A DNA stretch of 6,771 bases from positions 2,145 to 8,915 of the forward strand of contig DBYT01000020.1 in the NCBI GenBank assembly GCA_002309915.1. Reading direction: 5' to 3'. Shown here one piece after another: positions 6,514 to 6,771 of the stretch (positions are counted from its first letter, which is position 1; the number at the start of each line of letters is the position of its first letter). The notes under the pieces were generated by a model, which did not search any database, was not told where the DNA came from, and saw only the letters and a program-made list of their open reading frames with translations. The position numbers were made by a program, and so were the translations under genes. This DNA is from Bacteroidales bacterium UBA1179 (GTDB lineage: Bacteria; Bacteroidota; Bacteroidia; Bacteroidales; Bacteroidaceae).

Positions 6514-6771
6514 TTAAAAATTAAAGAATGTTTTCGCGTTAAAATATGCTATATCCTCTACCATCTGCTCTACACGCTGCATTTCGCTTGACGGAATCTC
6601 TCCGTTTTCCACATCATTTCCAATGAGATTGCACAGTATGCGACGGAAGTACTCGTGACGGGCGTATGAAACGAATGAACGGCTGTCTGTAAGCATTCCT
6701 ACAAAGCGGGAAAGCAGTCCCAGCATACTCAAAACCTGCATTTGCTGCTCCATTCCGTTCTTCTGGTCCAG
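6514..6771 (-). CDS. uxaC: Glucuronate (uronate) isomerase, C-terminal part (truncated by window edge)
   Basis: The last 86 residues of UxaC, which interconverts D-glucuronate and D-fructuronate, and D-galacturonate and D-tagaturonate, the first step of hexuronate catabolism in the cytoplasm. The fragment begins LDQKNGMEQQM at the right edge, and its continuation LGLLSRFVGMLTDSRSF followed by SYARHEYFRRILCNLIGNDVENGEIP is the strongly conserved C-terminal signature of the family. It ends at TAA 6514-6516 after AYFNAKTFFNF, a normal end for a family of about 470 residues. The frame is open through the edge, so the internal ATG at 6753 is not the start. No terminator hairpin is seen in the 67 bp before the FAS1 gene, so the two may be co-transcribed. 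Confidence 0.95.
   Translation of the reverse strand: MDQKNGMEQQMQVLSMLGLLSRFVGMLTDSRSFVSYARHEYFRRILCNLIGNDVENGEIPSSEMQRVEQMVEDIAYFNAKTFFNF

Overview
The window looks like ordinary chromosomal DNA from a member of the Bacteroidota, probably Bacteroidales (Bacteroides/Prevotella-like). Four things point this way: a lipidated Omp85 protein of the TamL type, which is specific to this phylum; promoter-like sites of the form TTTG-N19-TAnnTTTG, the Bacteroidales vegetative promoter; genes without a strong Shine-Dalgarno sequence; and a large FAS1-domain lipoprotein next to a uronate isomerase. I see no insertion sequence, phage gene, CRISPR array or integrase. The genus cannot be fixed from sequence reading alone.

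Layout, left to right. Bases 1-120 hold the last 39 codons of an unidentified plus-strand gene. It converges on, and overlaps by 9 bp, a minus-strand SpoU/TrmH-type RNA 2'-O-methyltransferase (112-870). A 101-bp divergent intergenic region carries a textbook promoter for tamL (972-3254), an outer-membrane Omp85/TamA-like lipoprotein. After 48 bp follows walJ/yycJ (3303-4106), an MBL-fold DNA exonuclease-type hydrolase probably in the same transcription unit. A hairpin with T runs on both sides (4130-4162) ends walJ and also the minus-strand tRNA-Lys(CUU) gene (4164-4236), which has its own promoter at 4262-4292. A second terminator (4314-4350) ends the 692-residue FAS1 lipoprotein gene (4368-6446, minus). 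Upstream of that, the 3' end of uxaC (glucuronate isomerase) runs off the right edge.

The genes form three functional groups. The first is envelope biogenesis plus housekeeping nucleic-acid enzymes (RNA methyltransferase, TamL, WalJ). The second is a tRNA. The third is a possible uronic-acid utilisation neighbourhood (uxaC plus a putative surface FAS1 lipoprotein). No complete new system is visible. The most unexplained structure is a 70-bp near-perfect palindrome (4112-4181). Its centre is the shared terminator, but its arms extend through the 3' end of the tRNA-Lys gene and are mirrored just after the walJ stop codon. Neither terminator needs those outer arms.
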